A DNA stretch of 61,497 bases from SCUD01 sp036824505 (GTDB lineage Bacteria > Pseudomonadota > Gammaproteobacteria > Steroidobacterales > Steroidobacteraceae). The notes beneath the pieces are model-generated. The model worked only from the letters and a program-made list of their open reading frames with translations, was not told where the DNA came from and made no database searches. Below are positions 41,863 through 51,496 of the stretch, in pieces. The translations under genes and the position numbers were made by a program. The stretch covers positions 1 through 61,497 of the forward strand of contig DAITAA010000020.1 in NCBI GenBank assembly GCA_036824505.1. The letters are read 5' to 3'. The stretch's first letter is position 1; each line of letters opens with the position of its first letter.

Positions 41863-42960
41863 ATGTCCGGCAACACGATCGGCAAGCTGTTCACGGTCAC
41901 GACATTCGGCGAGAGCCATGGCTCGGCGATCGGCGCGATCATCGATGGCTGCCCGCCTGGGCTCATGCTTGCTGAAGAGGACCTGCAGGCCGATCTGGAG
42001 CTGCGGCGCGCCGGCACGTCGCGGCACACGAGCCAACGCAGGGAGCCGGATCGGGTCCGGATCCTGTCGGGCGTGTTCGAGGGCCGTACGACCGGTACTG
42101 CGATCGGCCTCTTGGTTGATAACGTGGATCAGCGCTCGCGCGACTACGAGAAGATCAAGGACCGCTTCCGCCCGGGGCACGCGGACTACGCGTATCAGCA
42201 GAAGTACGGATTCCGCGATTATCGGGGTGGGGGGCGTTCCTCTGCACGCATCACGGTCGCAACAGTTGCGGCCGGGGCGATCGCGCGCAAGTACCTGCGC
42301 GAGAAACTGAGTCTGGAGGTCGATGGTTACCTGTCCCAGGCGGGACCGCATCGGCTCGACTGCGTGGATCTTTCCGGCGCGCGCGACAATCCGTTCTTTT
42401 GCGCGGACCCGAACAAGATCGCGCTGCTCGAGGAGTATCTCCGCCAGCTGCGCAAGGACGGCGATTCGGCCGGCGCCCGCGTGACGGTCCTGGCGCGAAA
42501 CGTGCCGCCTGGCCTCGGTGAGCCGATGTTCGACCGGCTGGACGCCGACATCGCATTCGCAATGATGGGGATCAATGCGGCCAAGGCCGTCGAGATTGGC
42601 GATGGAGTCGCTGTGGCAGCCCAACGGGGCTCCGAGCATCGCGATGAGCTCACGCCTTCGGGCTTCACCTCGAATCATTCCGGCGGCACGCTGGGAGGCA
42701 TCAGTTCAGGACAGGACTTGATTGTTCACATCTCGTTCAAGCCGACCTCCAGCATCCAGGTGCCGGGCAGGACGATTGACCTGGACGGGAAACCCGTCGA
42801 AATCGTCACCACCGGGCGCCACGACCCCTGCGTCGGGCTGCGGGCCGTGCCGATTGCGGAGGCGATGCTATTGCTGGTGCTGATGGATCACTACTTGCGC
42901 CATCGCGCGCAGTGTGCGGATATTGTCTCCGGGACTCCGGTGATCACGAATCGACGGTAG
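41863..42960 (+). CDS. aroC: Chorismate synthase
   Basis: Last enzyme of the shikimate pathway, forming chorismate from EPSP with reduced FMN. The 365 residues include GESHGSAIGAIIDGCPPG near the start, RPGHADYAYQQKYGFRDYRGGGRSSAR and the late GISSGQDLIVHISFKPTSSI and TTGRHDPCVGLRAVP signatures. The ATG at 41863 lies ten bases after the prmB stop, so the two are co-transcribed. It is the last gene before a 198-base gap containing the fimV promoter. Confidence 0.97.
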   Translation: MSGNTIGKLFTVTTFGESHGSAIGAIIDGCPPGLMLAEEDLQADLELRRAGTSRHTSQRREPDRVRILSGVFEGRTTGTAIGLLVDNVDQRSRDYEKIKDRFRPGHADYAYQQKYGFRDYRGGGRSSARITVATVAAGAIARKYLREKLSLEVDGYLSQAGPHRLDCVDLSGARDNPFFCADPNKIALLEEYLRQLRKDGDSAGARVTVLARNVPPGLGEPMFDRLDADIAFAMMGINAAKAVEIGDGVAVAAQRGSEHRDELTPSGFTSNHSGGTLGGISSGQDLIVHISFKPTSSIQVPGRTIDLDGKPVEIVTTGRHDPCVGLRAVPIAEAMLLLVLMDHYLRHRAQCADIVSGTPVITNRR

Positions 42961-43038
42961 TCCCCGTGAATCAAAGCATTGCGCCTGCCTTTGCAGGCTG
43001 GTTCGCGGGGCCGAAATTGCGTGACGGGGGGCAAGATT

Positions 43039-43066
43039 TTGGTAAATCCGGCGTGTAAGCTATAGT
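43039..43066 (+). promoter_or_regulatory. Sigma-70-type promoter for fimV
   Basis: A -35 TTGGTA (43039-43044) and a -10 TATAGT (43061-43066) are separated by 16 bases, about 95 bases before the fimV start. Both hexamers are good matches in otherwise GC-rich sequence. This is the only clear promoter in the 198-base gap. Confidence 0.65.
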
Positions 43067-43158
43067 CCAAAGGATCAGGGACTTGTGATCGATTTCACAA
43101 CCACTTCGCAAACTCATGGCCGAAGCCTGACCGGCTACGACGGCCTTGGGGAGTCACG

Positions 43159-45852
43159 ATGAGCTGGAAACTGCGCGTCCTCATGTCGGCAATGTTGCTC
43201 GCGCCACCGGTGGCCTTGCCCCTCGGTCTGGGCGAAATCCGCTTGGGATCGGCGCTCAATGAGCCATTGACGGCCGAGATCGACCTGGTCGCCGCGACGC
43301 CAGAGGAGCTGAGTGCGCTGCAGGCGCAGCTTGCGTCGCGCGATCTGTTCGAGCGTTATGGCCTCGACCGTCCCGCCTACCTGGATGCTCTCGAGTTCCG
43401 CGTCGGACGCGGCAAGGATGGGCGCAGCGTGATCCAGGTCCGCTCGCGCGAAGCGGTGAGCGAGCCCTTCCTGTCGTTTCTCGTAGACGTCAGCTGGCCG
43501 CGCGGGCGGCTGCTGCGCGAGTACACGGTCCTGCTGGATCCGCCGGTCTTCGCGCCGCAGAGCCAACAGGCCGCGCCCGCGCCGATCGTTGCGCCGAAAG
43601 CCGAGCTGGCGGCGCCGCGACCCGCGGCTGCCCCGGCAGCTGCGCCAGCCAGCGAGCCGGTTGCTGCCGCGCCCGCGCCGACGGCGGAAGGTCCGTCGAC
43701 CTATCGGGTCGAGCGCGGCGATACCCTTTACAAGATTGCCGGCTCGCTGGCGCCTGGCGATCGGGCGACGACGCAGCGGATGATGATCGGGCTGTTCCGC
43801 ACCAATCCCGAAGCATTCCAGGGCAACATCAATGTGCTGCGCGCAGGCGCAATCCTGCGTGTGCCCGGTTCGGACGAACTTTCGACGATCGGGGCCGGCG
43901 AGGCATCCGCCGAAGTCAGCCGTCAGATTTCCGCCTGGCGCGCCAGCGGCGGCGGTGCCGAGAGCGCCCGCCTGCGTCTGGTGACACCGGAGGAAGGCGT
44001 GCCTGAGGCCGGTGCCGGGAAACCGGTGGCTGGCGCCTCAACCGAGTCGCAGGTCGGGACGCTGCAGCGCGAAATCGAAGAGCAGAGTCGCCTGCTGGAA
44101 CTCAAGCATCAGGAACTGGCCGAGCTGCAGAGCAAGCTGGCGAGCGCCAAAGCGGTCGAGAAGCCCGTTGTGGCCGCACCGGAGAAACCCGCGCCGGAAG
44201 AGACGGCGGTTGCTCCGGAGTTCGACACGGGTACGGCGGTGCCGCCGGTCGAAGAGGCCAGGAAACCCGAGGTTGTCGCCAAGCCGAAACCCAAGCCTGC
44301 CGCGAAGCCAAAGCCTGCGCCGGAAGCTGAAGGGCCGTCATTCCTCGATCGGTTGACGGACAACTGGCTGTTCCTGCTCGGCGCAGCGGCGCTGGTGCTG
44401 GTTGGCGGCCTGGGCTACGGCTATGTCCGGCGCCGCCGCGAACAGGACGTGGATGTGGCGCTGAAGGGCTTTGAATTACCGGTGACGGCGCCGGTGCCCA
44501 CGGAGACGACGCGCCTGCGCACCTTGCCGGCGGCTGCGGATGAGACTGCCGAGATCGAACGAGTCGAGGAAGAGGGCTTCTTCGTCGAGGAACCGGAACG
44601 TCCCGCGGCGCGCGCGAAGCCCGAGCCGGCGCCGGCAGTCAGCCAGGAAGAGACGATCAGCACCGAGGCGGCGCTGGATCTCGACCAGGCCGACCCGCTG
44701 GCCGAGGCGGATTTCCACATGGCCTACGGTCTGTACGACCAGGCCTGCGACCTGATCAGGATGGCGCTGAAGAAGCAGCCGGACCGCAATGACCTCAAGC
44801 AGAAACTTGCGGAAATTCATTTCGTGGCTGGCGACACGCAGGCTTTTCTTGGGATCGCCCGTGACCTGCGCAAGACCCTTGGGTCCGGCGGCGACTGGGA
44901 TCGCGTCGTCATCATGGGCCGGCAACTCGCGCCAGATGAATCGCTGTTCGCCGGTAACGTTCAGTCCACCGGTGTCGATCTCAGCCTCGAAGGCGGCGAG
45001 AATCGCGTTGACCTCGAACTGCTGTCGGCGCCCTCCGGAGACGAGAGCATGGACCTCGATCTCGGCCAGGTGCTGGCCGCGAGCGACAGCAATGCGGTGA
45101 CCGGTGAACGCGAGATGCTCGAGTTCAACCTGGATGAAGGTCCGGCGGCCTTCAACACGACACAGAAGATCTCCCCGCGCGAGGGCCCCGGAACGGTCGA
45201 GATGCCGACCCTTGAACTTCCGTCTTCGGAGACTCCGACGGTCGAAACGCCCGCGCTGCGCCAGCGCGGCAGCGACACGATTCGCGAACGCGTCAGCAGC
45301 AGCGACTTCACCGGCTCCCTGTCGCCGGATGCAACGGCGGAAATGGCAATCGACGACCTGGGCCTGGACGTCGGCGATTTCGAAGGGCTGCCCGAATCGG
45401 CTGACGAAGCCACCATTCAGGCGACTTACGTCGAAGAGACCTTGCGGCTCGAGCCGCGCGACGAAAGCACGCGCCAGATGCCGAAGTCTACGGGCACCGA
45501 CGCCACCAGCATCGCGCGCGTGTCGGATGCGGAACGCACGGCCCTGTTGGCTTCAATGGAAGACGGCAGTGCCGCCGCTATCGACCTGGATGTCGGCAGT
45601 GCCATGGAGGACGCCGGCACGGCGAGTTCCTCGACCGCAAGCTATGCTGCAACGGAAAAGTTGCCGCAGTTGTCCGACCTGGAGCCCGTCACGATGAGCG
45701 AGGTGGGCACCAAGCTCGACTTGGCGCGTGCGTATATGGACATGGGCGACCCTGACGGGGCGCGCAATATCCTCCAGGAAGTGCTGGCCGAGGGCAGTGC
45801 CTCGCAGAAGCAGGAAGCACGCCGGCTGATCGACTCGCTGCCGGGCGCGTGA
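43159..45852 (+). CDS. fimV: Pilus motility and polarity protein FimV
   Basis: Large inner-membrane, peptidoglycan-binding protein that organises type IV pili and cell-pole signalling. The 897 residues have a signal sequence (1-22), the FimV N-terminal domain (GEIRLGSALNEPLTAEIDL), a LysM domain (about 176-235, STYRVERGDTLYKIA), a coiled coil, one membrane helix (about 398-418), a long acidic cytoplasmic region and the conserved C-terminal FimV TPR (KLDLARAYMDMGDPDGARNILQEVL). GGGGAG lies before the ATG. The stop overlaps truA in GTGA; the fimV-truA-accD order is widespread. Confidence 0.94.
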   Translation: MSWKLRVLMSAMLLAPPVALPLGLGEIRLGSALNEPLTAEIDLVAATPEELSALQAQLASRDLFERYGLDRPAYLDALEFRVGRGKDGRSVIQVRSREAVSEPFLSFLVDVSWPRGRLLREYTVLLDPPVFAPQSQQAAPAPIVAPKAELAAPRPAAAPAAAPASEPVAAAPAPTAEGPSTYRVERGDTLYKIAGSLAPGDRATTQRMMIGLFRTNPEAFQGNINVLRAGAILRVPGSDELSTIGAGEASAEVSRQISAWRASGGGAESARLRLVTPEEGVPEAGAGKPVAGASTESQVGTLQREIEEQSRLLELKHQELAELQSKLASAKAVEKPVVAAPEKPAPEETAVAPEFDTGTAVPPVEEARKPEVVAKPKPKPAAKPKPAPEAEGPSFLDRLTDNWLFLLGAAALVLVGGLGYGYVRRRREQDVDVALKGFELPVTAPVPTETTRLRTLPAAADETAEIERVEEEGFFVEEPERPAARAKPEPAPAVSQEETISTEAALDLDQADPLAEADFHMAYGLYDQACDLIRMALKKQPDRNDLKQKLAEIHFVAGDTQAFLGIARDLRKTLGSGGDWDRVVIMGRQLAPDESLFAGNVQSTGVDLSLEGGENRVDLELLSAPSGDESMDLDLGQVLAASDSNAVTGEREMLEFNLDEGPAAFNTTQKISPREGPGTVEMPTLELPSSETPTVETPALRQRGSDTIRERVSSSDFTGSLSPDATAEMAIDDLGLDVGDFEGLPESADEATIQATYVEETLRLEPRDESTRQMPKSTGTDATSIARVSDAERTALLASMEDGSAAAIDLDVGSAMEDAGTASSSTASYAATEKLPQLSDLEPVTMSEVGTKLDLARAYMDMGDPDGARNILQEVLAEGSASQKQEARRLIDSLPGA

Positions 45853-46676
45853 GCGCGGCGCGGCGGCGCCTCGCCGTCGGCCTGGAATACGACGGCGCAC
45901 GATTTGCCGGCTGGCAGTTGCAGCCCGGGCTGGCAACCATCCAGGACCATGTCCAGCGCGCGCTGGGAAGCGTCGCCAATCATCCCGTCGAGGCGACCTG
46001 CGCAGGACGCACCGATGCTGCGGTTCACGCCTTTGGCCAGGTCGCCCATTTCGATACCACGGCCGAGCGCCCGATGCGCGGCTGGGTACTCGGTACCAAT
46101 GGCGAGCTGCCGCCTGAAATCGCGGTGACCTGGGCCGTTGGCGTTGACGCCGGGTTTCATGCCCGGCATTCGGCGCTGGCGCGCAGCTACCGATACTGCA
46201 TTCTGCAGCGCGCTACACGCCCCGCACTGCTTCGCGAGCGTGCCTGGTGGGTGCGTAGCCCGCTGGATGCCACTGCCATGCACGAGGCTGCCCAGCAGCT
46301 GGTCGGCGAACATGATTTCTCGGCGTTTCGTGCCGCCGAATGCCAGTCGAAGACGACTCATCGCCGCGTCGACTCGATCGGCGTGACCGCGGCCGGGCCG
46401 CTCGTGACAATCGACATCACGGCAAACGCATTCCTGCATCACATGGTGCGCAACATCGTGGGGACACTGCTTCCGGTCGGAACCGGCGAGCGGGGGGCCG
46501 CATCGGTCGCCGAGGCACTCGCGAGCCGCGACCGCGCACGCGCCGGCATTACGGCGCCTGCTCATGGCCTCTACCTGCTGGGCGTGCAGTACCCGCCAGC
46601 CCTGGGGATACCCGAGCTTGTCCGGCTTCCGCCTTGGGCTATGATCGCCGGCCAGAACCAGCGGGAATCCACGTGA
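45849..46676 (+). CDS. truA: tRNA pseudouridine(38-40) synthase TruA
   Basis: Makes pseudouridine at positions 38, 39 and 40 of tRNA anticodon arms. The 275-residue protein has the catalytic aspartate in CAGRTDAAVHAFGQVAHF (the usual AGVHA reads AAVHA), the LEYDGARFAGWQLQP start and the HHMVRNIVGTLLPVG block. It starts at a GTG overlapping the fimV stop and its own stop overlaps accD, both in GTGA, suggesting a chain of translational coupling. Confidence 0.95.
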   Translation: MSAARRRLAVGLEYDGARFAGWQLQPGLATIQDHVQRALGSVANHPVEATCAGRTDAAVHAFGQVAHFDTTAERPMRGWVLGTNGELPPEIAVTWAVGVDAGFHARHSALARSYRYCILQRATRPALLRERAWWVRSPLDATAMHEAAQQLVGEHDFSAFRAAECQSKTTHRRVDSIGVTAAGPLVTIDITANAFLHHMVRNIVGTLLPVGTGERGAASVAEALASRDRARAGITAPAHGLYLLGVQYPPALGIPELVRLPPWAMIAGQNQREST

Positions 46677-47536
46677 CCTGGTTTGAGAAAATCATCCCGT
46701 CGCGGATCAAGACTGAACGCCGCACGCGCTCGGTCCCGGAGGGCCTGTGGATGAAGTGCCCGGCCTGCGACTCGGTGCTGTACCGGCCGGAGGTCGAACG
46801 CAATCTCAATGTCTGCCCGAAGTGCGCGCATCACATGCGTGTCGGTGCACGCGACCGCCTGGCGCGATTCCTGGATCCCGATACCTTGACCGAGATCGGC
46901 GCGGACGTGGCGCCCGAGGACCCGCTGCGCTTTCGCGACAGCAAGCGCTACCGCGATCGCCTGGCGGCCGCGCAGAAGACCATCGGCGAACTTGACGCGC
47001 TGGTCGTAATGGCCGGCTCGCTCGACGGCATCGAAGTCGTCGCCTGCGCATTCGAGTTCGCGTTCATGGGCGGATCGATGGGTTCCGTGGTCGGTGAACG
47101 CTTCGTGCGCGGCGTCGAGCACGCCATCCAGCACCGCATGCCCGTGGTCTGTTTCTCGGCGAGCGGCGGTGCGCGGATGCAGGAGGGCCTGCTGTCGCTG
47201 CTGCAAATGGCCAAGACGAGTGCGGCGCTCGCCGTCCTGGCGCGCCATGGCCTGCCGTTCGTGTCGGTGCAGACCGATCCCACGACCGGCGGGGTCTCTG
47301 CAAGTCTTGCCATGCTCGGCGACGTGAACATTGCCGAGCCGCGCGCACTGATTGGATTTGCGGGCCCCCGCGTGATCCAGCAGACCGTGCGGGAGACACT
47401 GCCCGAGGGCTTCCAGCGCAGCGAGTTCCTGCTCGAGCATGGAGCCATCGACATGATCGTCGACCGCCGCGACCTGCGTGACCGCATCGCAGGATTGTTG
47501 CGCTTGTTGTTGCGCCGGCCACCGGTTTCCGGCTAG
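46673..47536 (+). CDS. accD: Acetyl-CoA carboxylase carboxyltransferase subunit beta
   Basis: Beta subunit of the carboxyltransferase that makes malonyl-CoA for fatty acid synthesis. The 287 residues begin at a GTG with MTWFEKIIPSRIKTE, an N-terminal zinc finger (CPACDS and CPKCAHH, 18 residues between pairs) and the crotonase-like carboxyltransferase core (FMGGSMGSVVGERFVRG, SASGGARMQEG). The overlapping start with truA and the nearby folC and dedD reproduce the E. coli order. Confidence 0.96.
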   Translation: MTWFEKIIPSRIKTERRTRSVPEGLWMKCPACDSVLYRPEVERNLNVCPKCAHHMRVGARDRLARFLDPDTLTEIGADVAPEDPLRFRDSKRYRDRLAAAQKTIGELDALVVMAGSLDGIEVVACAFEFAFMGGSMGSVVGERFVRGVEHAIQHRMPVVCFSASGGARMQEGLLSLLQMAKTSAALAVLARHGLPFVSVQTDPTTGGVSASLAMLGDVNIAEPRALIGFAGPRVIQQTVRETLPEGFQRSEFLLEHGAIDMIVDRRDLRDRIAGLLRLLLRRPPVSG

Positions 47537-47544
47537 CGGATCCC

Positions 47545-48834
47545 ATGCGATTCGATTCCGTTGCGGCCTGGCTGGAATGGCAACAGGTCGCGCATCCGCG
47601 GGTCGTGGACCCCGGCCTCGAGCGGGTCGGCGTCGTGTTCCGCCGGCTCGCGCTTGCGCGTCCGCCGGTGGTCCTCACCATCGCAGGAACCAACGGCAAG
47701 GGATCGGTCGCTGCCTACCTCGACTCGATTCTGACGGTGGCCGGTTACGAATGCGGCCTGTTCACTTCGCCACACCTCATTCGCTACCAGGAGCGGATCC
47801 GGATCCGTGGGCGCGAGGTCACGGATGAGCTGTTGTTGAGTGCGTTTGACCGGATCGACGCGGCGCGCGGGGATGTCTCGCTGTCATTCTTCGAGTGGAA
47901 TGCCCTGGCGGCATTTGTCGCCTTCGCGCATGAACACGTCGACGTGGCGGTGCTGGAAGTCGGCATGGGCGGGCGGCTGGACGCAGTCAACCTGCTGGAC
48001 GCCGATGTCGCTGCGGTCGTTTCAATCGGCCTCGACCATCGCGAATGGCTGGGCAACACGGTCGAACAGATCGGCATCGAGAAGGCGGGCATCTTCCGGC
48101 CGGGACGAGCGGCGATATTCGGCTCGCGCAACATGCCGCAAAGCGTCGGCCGCGTTGCGTCCGGATGCGGCGCACGCCTGAGGCGCCTTGGTCTGGATTT
48201 TGACTTTGTCGAGCGCCCGGATGGCTGGGACTACGTGGGACTTGGTTCACGGCGCCGCGATTTGCCGCTGCCGGCGCTGGCGGGCAGCAGGCAACTTGCA
48301 AATGCGGCCACGGCGCTTGCGGTGCTGGAAGCCGCGGAGCCGGGCGTGCTGGTTCCAGACGAAGCGGTGCGCGCCGGACTCACGGGTGTGCAACTCCCGG
48401 GCCGGTTCCAGATCGTCAGCAAGGATCAGGAATGGATTCTGGATGTCGCCCACAACCCGGATGCGGCGCGGGCCCTTGCCGCAAGCCTCGCGGCGCGCCG
48501 GACCCGTGGCCGGACCATTGCGGTCTGCGGCATTCTTGCCGACAAGGAGATTGAAGGAGTCATTTCGGCGCTCCAGGGCCAGGTGCAGGAATGGGTCGCC
48601 GTCAGGCTCGATGGGCCGCGCGCCTTGCCCGAATCGGAACTGGCAGCACGAATCGCACTGCAGACCGGTTCGCCTGTTTCAGCGGCCGACAGCGTTGCCG
48701 CCGGTTGCGATCGTGCCGTTGCGGCTTGCGCTGCCGGTGATCGGATCCTGGTGTTCGGTTCATTTCATACGGTCGGTCCCAGCCTGCAGTATCTCGGTTT
48801 ACAATTCGGGCGCAATGGACGTGCGGATCCGTGA
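47545..48834 (+). CDS. folC: Bifunctional folylpolyglutamate/dihydrofolate synthase
   Basis: Mur-ligase-type enzyme that adds glutamate to dihydropteroate and tetrahydrofolate. The 429 residues include the ATP-binding GTNGKGSVAAYLDS loop, TSPHLIRYQERIRI, and the DVAHNPDAARALA block of the C-terminal domain. The gene lies eight bases after accD. Its last 20 bases overlap the start of the SPOR-domain gene that follows. Confidence 0.95.
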   Translation: MRFDSVAAWLEWQQVAHPRVVDPGLERVGVVFRRLALARPPVVLTIAGTNGKGSVAAYLDSILTVAGYECGLFTSPHLIRYQERIRIRGREVTDELLLSAFDRIDAARGDVSLSFFEWNALAAFVAFAHEHVDVAVLEVGMGGRLDAVNLLDADVAAVVSIGLDHREWLGNTVEQIGIEKAGIFRPGRAAIFGSRNMPQSVGRVASGCGARLRRLGLDFDFVERPDGWDYVGLGSRRRDLPLPALAGSRQLANAATALAVLEAAEPGVLVPDEAVRAGLTGVQLPGRFQIVSKDQEWILDVAHNPDAARALAASLAARRTRGRTIAVCGILADKEIEGVISALQGQVQEWVAVRLDGPRALPESELAARIALQTGSPVSAADSVAAGCDRAVAACAAGDRILVFGSFHTVGPSLQYLGLQFGRNGRADP

Positions 48835-49393
48835 ACGACTGGTTGGCGCCCTGGTGCTCGTGGCGCTGATCGTGTTGCTCGTGCCGGCGTTACTGAAAGG
48901 CTCCGGTACCTCGACTGGCCAGCCCCCGCCGGCGGATGAAAAGAGCGTTGAAGTCGTAATCGGCGACTCGGCAGCGCCTGCGGAAAGTGATGCTCTCGTG
49001 CCGGAGCCTGAGGCGCCCCAGGCCAATCCAGCAACGCCGGCATCCGAATTGCCAAAGACGGGCCAAGCGGCGCCTCCGCCAGCCGGCACCGGGGCAGCGG
49101 AGCCAGTATCGCCGGCCGTGCCAGCGGCAGCCGGGGCACCCGGACCCGCCGCCCCCCCGCAATCGGCCTGGGCCGTGCAGCTTGGCGCCTTTTCCAGCCG
49201 GAGCAAGGCGGAATCGCTGGTTGCCGAGCTGCGCTCTCGCGGGTACTCAGCATTCGTGCTCGAGTACCGGGCGGGCGGGCAGCTGCTGCACCGGGTTCGC
49301 GTCGGACCGGAACAGGATCGCGCGCGCGCCGCCGCCATCGCCGAACGACTTCGCAAAGACGGATTCCAGCCGGTGGTCGCGCCGCATCCGTGA
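48815..49393 (+). CDS. dedD: SPOR-domain cell division protein (DedD-like)
   Basis: Inner-membrane protein with a short cytoplasmic tail, one membrane helix (about residues 9-27), a long proline/alanine-rich periplasmic linker and a C-terminal SPOR domain (about 117-190, WAVQLGAFSSRSKAESLVAELR and LHRVRVGP) that binds denuded glycan at the division septum. The 192 residues are close to E. coli DedD (220). Position between folC and cvpA is the same as in E. coli. Translation starts inside folC. Confidence 0.9.
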   Translation: MDVRIRERLVGALVLVALIVLLVPALLKGSGTSTGQPPPADEKSVEVVIGDSAAPAESDALVPEPEAPQANPATPASELPKTGQAAPPPAGTGAAEPVSPAVPAAAGAPGPAAPPQSAWAVQLGAFSSRSKAESLVAELRSRGYSAFVLEYRAGGQLLHRVRVGPEQDRARAAAIAERLRKDGFQPVVAPHP

Positions 49394-49459
49394 AACGCCA
49401 CCGGCGGTTATCGCAATGTTCGGCTAGAATGCCGCTCGCCCCGATGGAGCTACGGCCTG

Positions 49460-49972
49460 ATGAATGGCGCTGACCATCTCTTCGCAGTCATCCTGCTGGT
49501 GTCGCTCATCCTCGGATGCGTGCGCGGGTTTGTTCGCGAAGCGATCGCGCTGCTGTCCTGGCTGATCGGCCTTTGGCTCGCCTGGCACTTCGCGTACCTG
49601 CTGTATCCGTGGATGGGAGGTGCGCTCGCCGAGCCCGGCATCCGCGAATGGACCGGCAGGGCGATTGTCCTGTTGCTCACGCTGATGGCAGGCTCATTGG
49701 TCGGCGCCGTAGTGGCGCACTTCCTTCGGACCGCCGCGGGTCTCGCGCTGGTGGACCGTATCCTGGGTGGGTTGTTCGGGCTGATGCGCGCAGCCGTCGT
49801 GATCGGACTGCTGGTGATCGGCGGCAAGGCGGTTGGTCTCGACCAGGAACACTGGTGGCAAAAGACAAGATCCATGCCGGTCGCCTACGCTGTCGCCAGC
49901 TGGCTCGAGCACTATGCCGAGCCGGCAGCCGCCGAGCTGCTGGATCGGGCCGCCAAGACCCCCGGGAGTTGA
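49460..49972 (+). CDS. cvpA: CvpA family membrane protein
   Basis: A 170-residue inner-membrane protein with four hydrophobic segments and the family start DHLFAVILLVSLILGCVRGFVREAIALLSWLIG-like region (residues about 4-37). CvpA was found through colicin V production; its general role is in envelope homeostasis. It lies immediately before purF, as in E. coli, with a four-base gap, and is surely co-transcribed with it. The carboxyl end is amphipathic and alanine-rich. Confidence 0.92.
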   Translation: MNGADHLFAVILLVSLILGCVRGFVREAIALLSWLIGLWLAWHFAYLLYPWMGGALAEPGIREWTGRAIVLLLTLMAGSLVGAVVAHFLRTAAGLALVDRILGGLFGLMRAAVVIGLLVIGGKAVGLDQEHWWQKTRSMPVAYAVASWLEHYAEPAAAELLDRAAKTPGS

Positions 49973-49976
49973 GGCC

Positions 49977-51485
49977 ATGTGCGGCATCGTCGGCATGGTC
50001 GGCACGGGCCCGGTCAACCAGAGAATCTACGACGCGCTGACGGTGCTGCAGCACCGCGGTCAGGATGCTGCGGGCATCATGACGATGGACGATCGCGCGC
50101 TGTTTTCCCGCAAGGACAAGGGCCTGGTCCGCGACGTTTTCGGCGAGCGCGACATGCGCCTGCTCATCGGCAACGCGGGTATCGGTCATGTCCGTTATCC
50201 GACCGCCGGCTGCGACAGCGCCGACGAGGCCCAGCCATTCTATGTGAACGCGCCATTCGGCATCAGCATCGGCCACAACGGAAACCTGACGAACGCCGAC
50301 GAGCTGACGCACACGATGGTCGCTGAGGATCGCCGCCACCTCAACACACGCTCGGATTCGGAAGTGCTGCTGAACGTGTTCGCAAGCGAATTGCAGCGCT
50401 CGACTGCGGCGCGACCGGCGGCCGCTGACGTCTTCCGCGCACTCGAGGCGGTATTCCGGCGCTGCCGGGGCGGTTACGCCGTCGTCGCGATGATCGTCGG
50501 TCACGGCGTCATCGGTTTTCGCGATCCGCACGGCATCCGGCCACTGGTACTGGGGCGGCGGGAGACACCGCGCGGCCCGGAATGGATGCTGGCGTCCGAG
50601 AGCGTTGCGCTCGACATGCTCGATTTCGGGCTGGTTCGCGATGTCGGTCCCGGCGAGGCCATCTTCATCGATTTGCAGGGCAGGATGCATGCGAGGCAGT
50701 GCGCGCCGGCGGCGGAACACACGCCCTGCATCTTCGAGTACGTCTATTTCGCGCGGCCCGACTCGATCATCGACAACATTTCGGTGCACAAGGCGCGCAT
50801 GCGGATGGGCGAGAAACTTGCGGAGAAGATCACGCGCCTGCGGCCGGACCACGACATCGACGTGGTGATCCCGATTCCGGACACCAGCCGGACCAGCGCC
50901 CTGCAACTGGCGCTCGCTCTCGGCGTCAAATATCGCGAAGGATTCGTGAAGAACCGCTACATTGGCCGAACCTTCATCATGCCGGGACAGGACCTGCGGC
51001 AGAAGTCGGTGCGCAGCAAGTTGAATGCGATTGACCTGGAGTTCCGCGGTCGGAATGTGCTGCTGGTCGACGATTCGATCGTGCGCGGCACGACTGCGGC
51101 GCAGATCATCGACCTCGCGCGCGAGGCCGGGGCCAGCAATGTCTACTTCGCCTCGGCAGCGCCGCCGGTGCGTTTTCCGAATGTCTACGGCATCGACATG
51201 CCGGTCGCGACCGAACTGGTCGCCGCCGGTCACAGCGAGGAAGAGGTCGCCAGGATCATCGGTGCCGACTGGTTGCTGTACCAGGATCTCGAGGACCTGA
51301 TCGTCGCTTGCCGCCACGGCCACGCGCGCATCACGAGCTTCGATACTTCCTGCTTTTCCGGGCATTACGTCACCGGTGACGTCACGGGCGAGTATCTCGC
51401 GCGCCTCGAGCGCGACCGCTCGGACGGGGCGCGCGCACAGCGCCTCCTGGACCTGCAGGGCGGCCGCGCGGCGCGCGCGGTCTGA
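49977..51485 (+). CDS. purF: Amidophosphoribosyltransferase
   Basis: First committed enzyme of purine synthesis, converting PRPP and glutamine to phosphoribosylamine. The 502 residues begin MCGIVG, where Cys2 becomes the N-terminal nucleophile. The glutaminase domain shows LQHRGQDAAGI and GHNGNLTN; the PRTase domain shows VLLVDDSIVRGTT. The start overlaps nothing but follows cvpA closely. No purine regulator site is visible in front of the operon. Confidence 0.97.
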   Translation: MCGIVGMVGTGPVNQRIYDALTVLQHRGQDAAGIMTMDDRALFSRKDKGLVRDVFGERDMRLLIGNAGIGHVRYPTAGCDSADEAQPFYVNAPFGISIGHNGNLTNADELTHTMVAEDRRHLNTRSDSEVLLNVFASELQRSTAARPAAADVFRALEAVFRRCRGGYAVVAMIVGHGVIGFRDPHGIRPLVLGRRETPRGPEWMLASESVALDMLDFGLVRDVGPGEAIFIDLQGRMHARQCAPAAEHTPCIFEYVYFARPDSIIDNISVHKARMRMGEKLAEKITRLRPDHDIDVVIPIPDTSRTSALQLALALGVKYREGFVKNRYIGRTFIMPGQDLRQKSVRSKLNAIDLEFRGRNVLLVDDSIVRGTTAAQIIDLAREAGASNVYFASAAPPVRFPNVYGIDMPVATELVAAGHSEEEVARIIGADWLLYQDLEDLIVACRHGHARITSFDTSCFSGHYVTGDVTGEYLARLERDRSDGARAQRLLDLQGGRAARAV

Positions 51486-51496
51486 CTGACGCGCCG

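Noticed and set aside
41863..42960. Reverse-strand frames inside aroC and prmB as separate genes.
   Set aside because: They are fully nested, have no ribosome-binding sites and show no recognisable domains.
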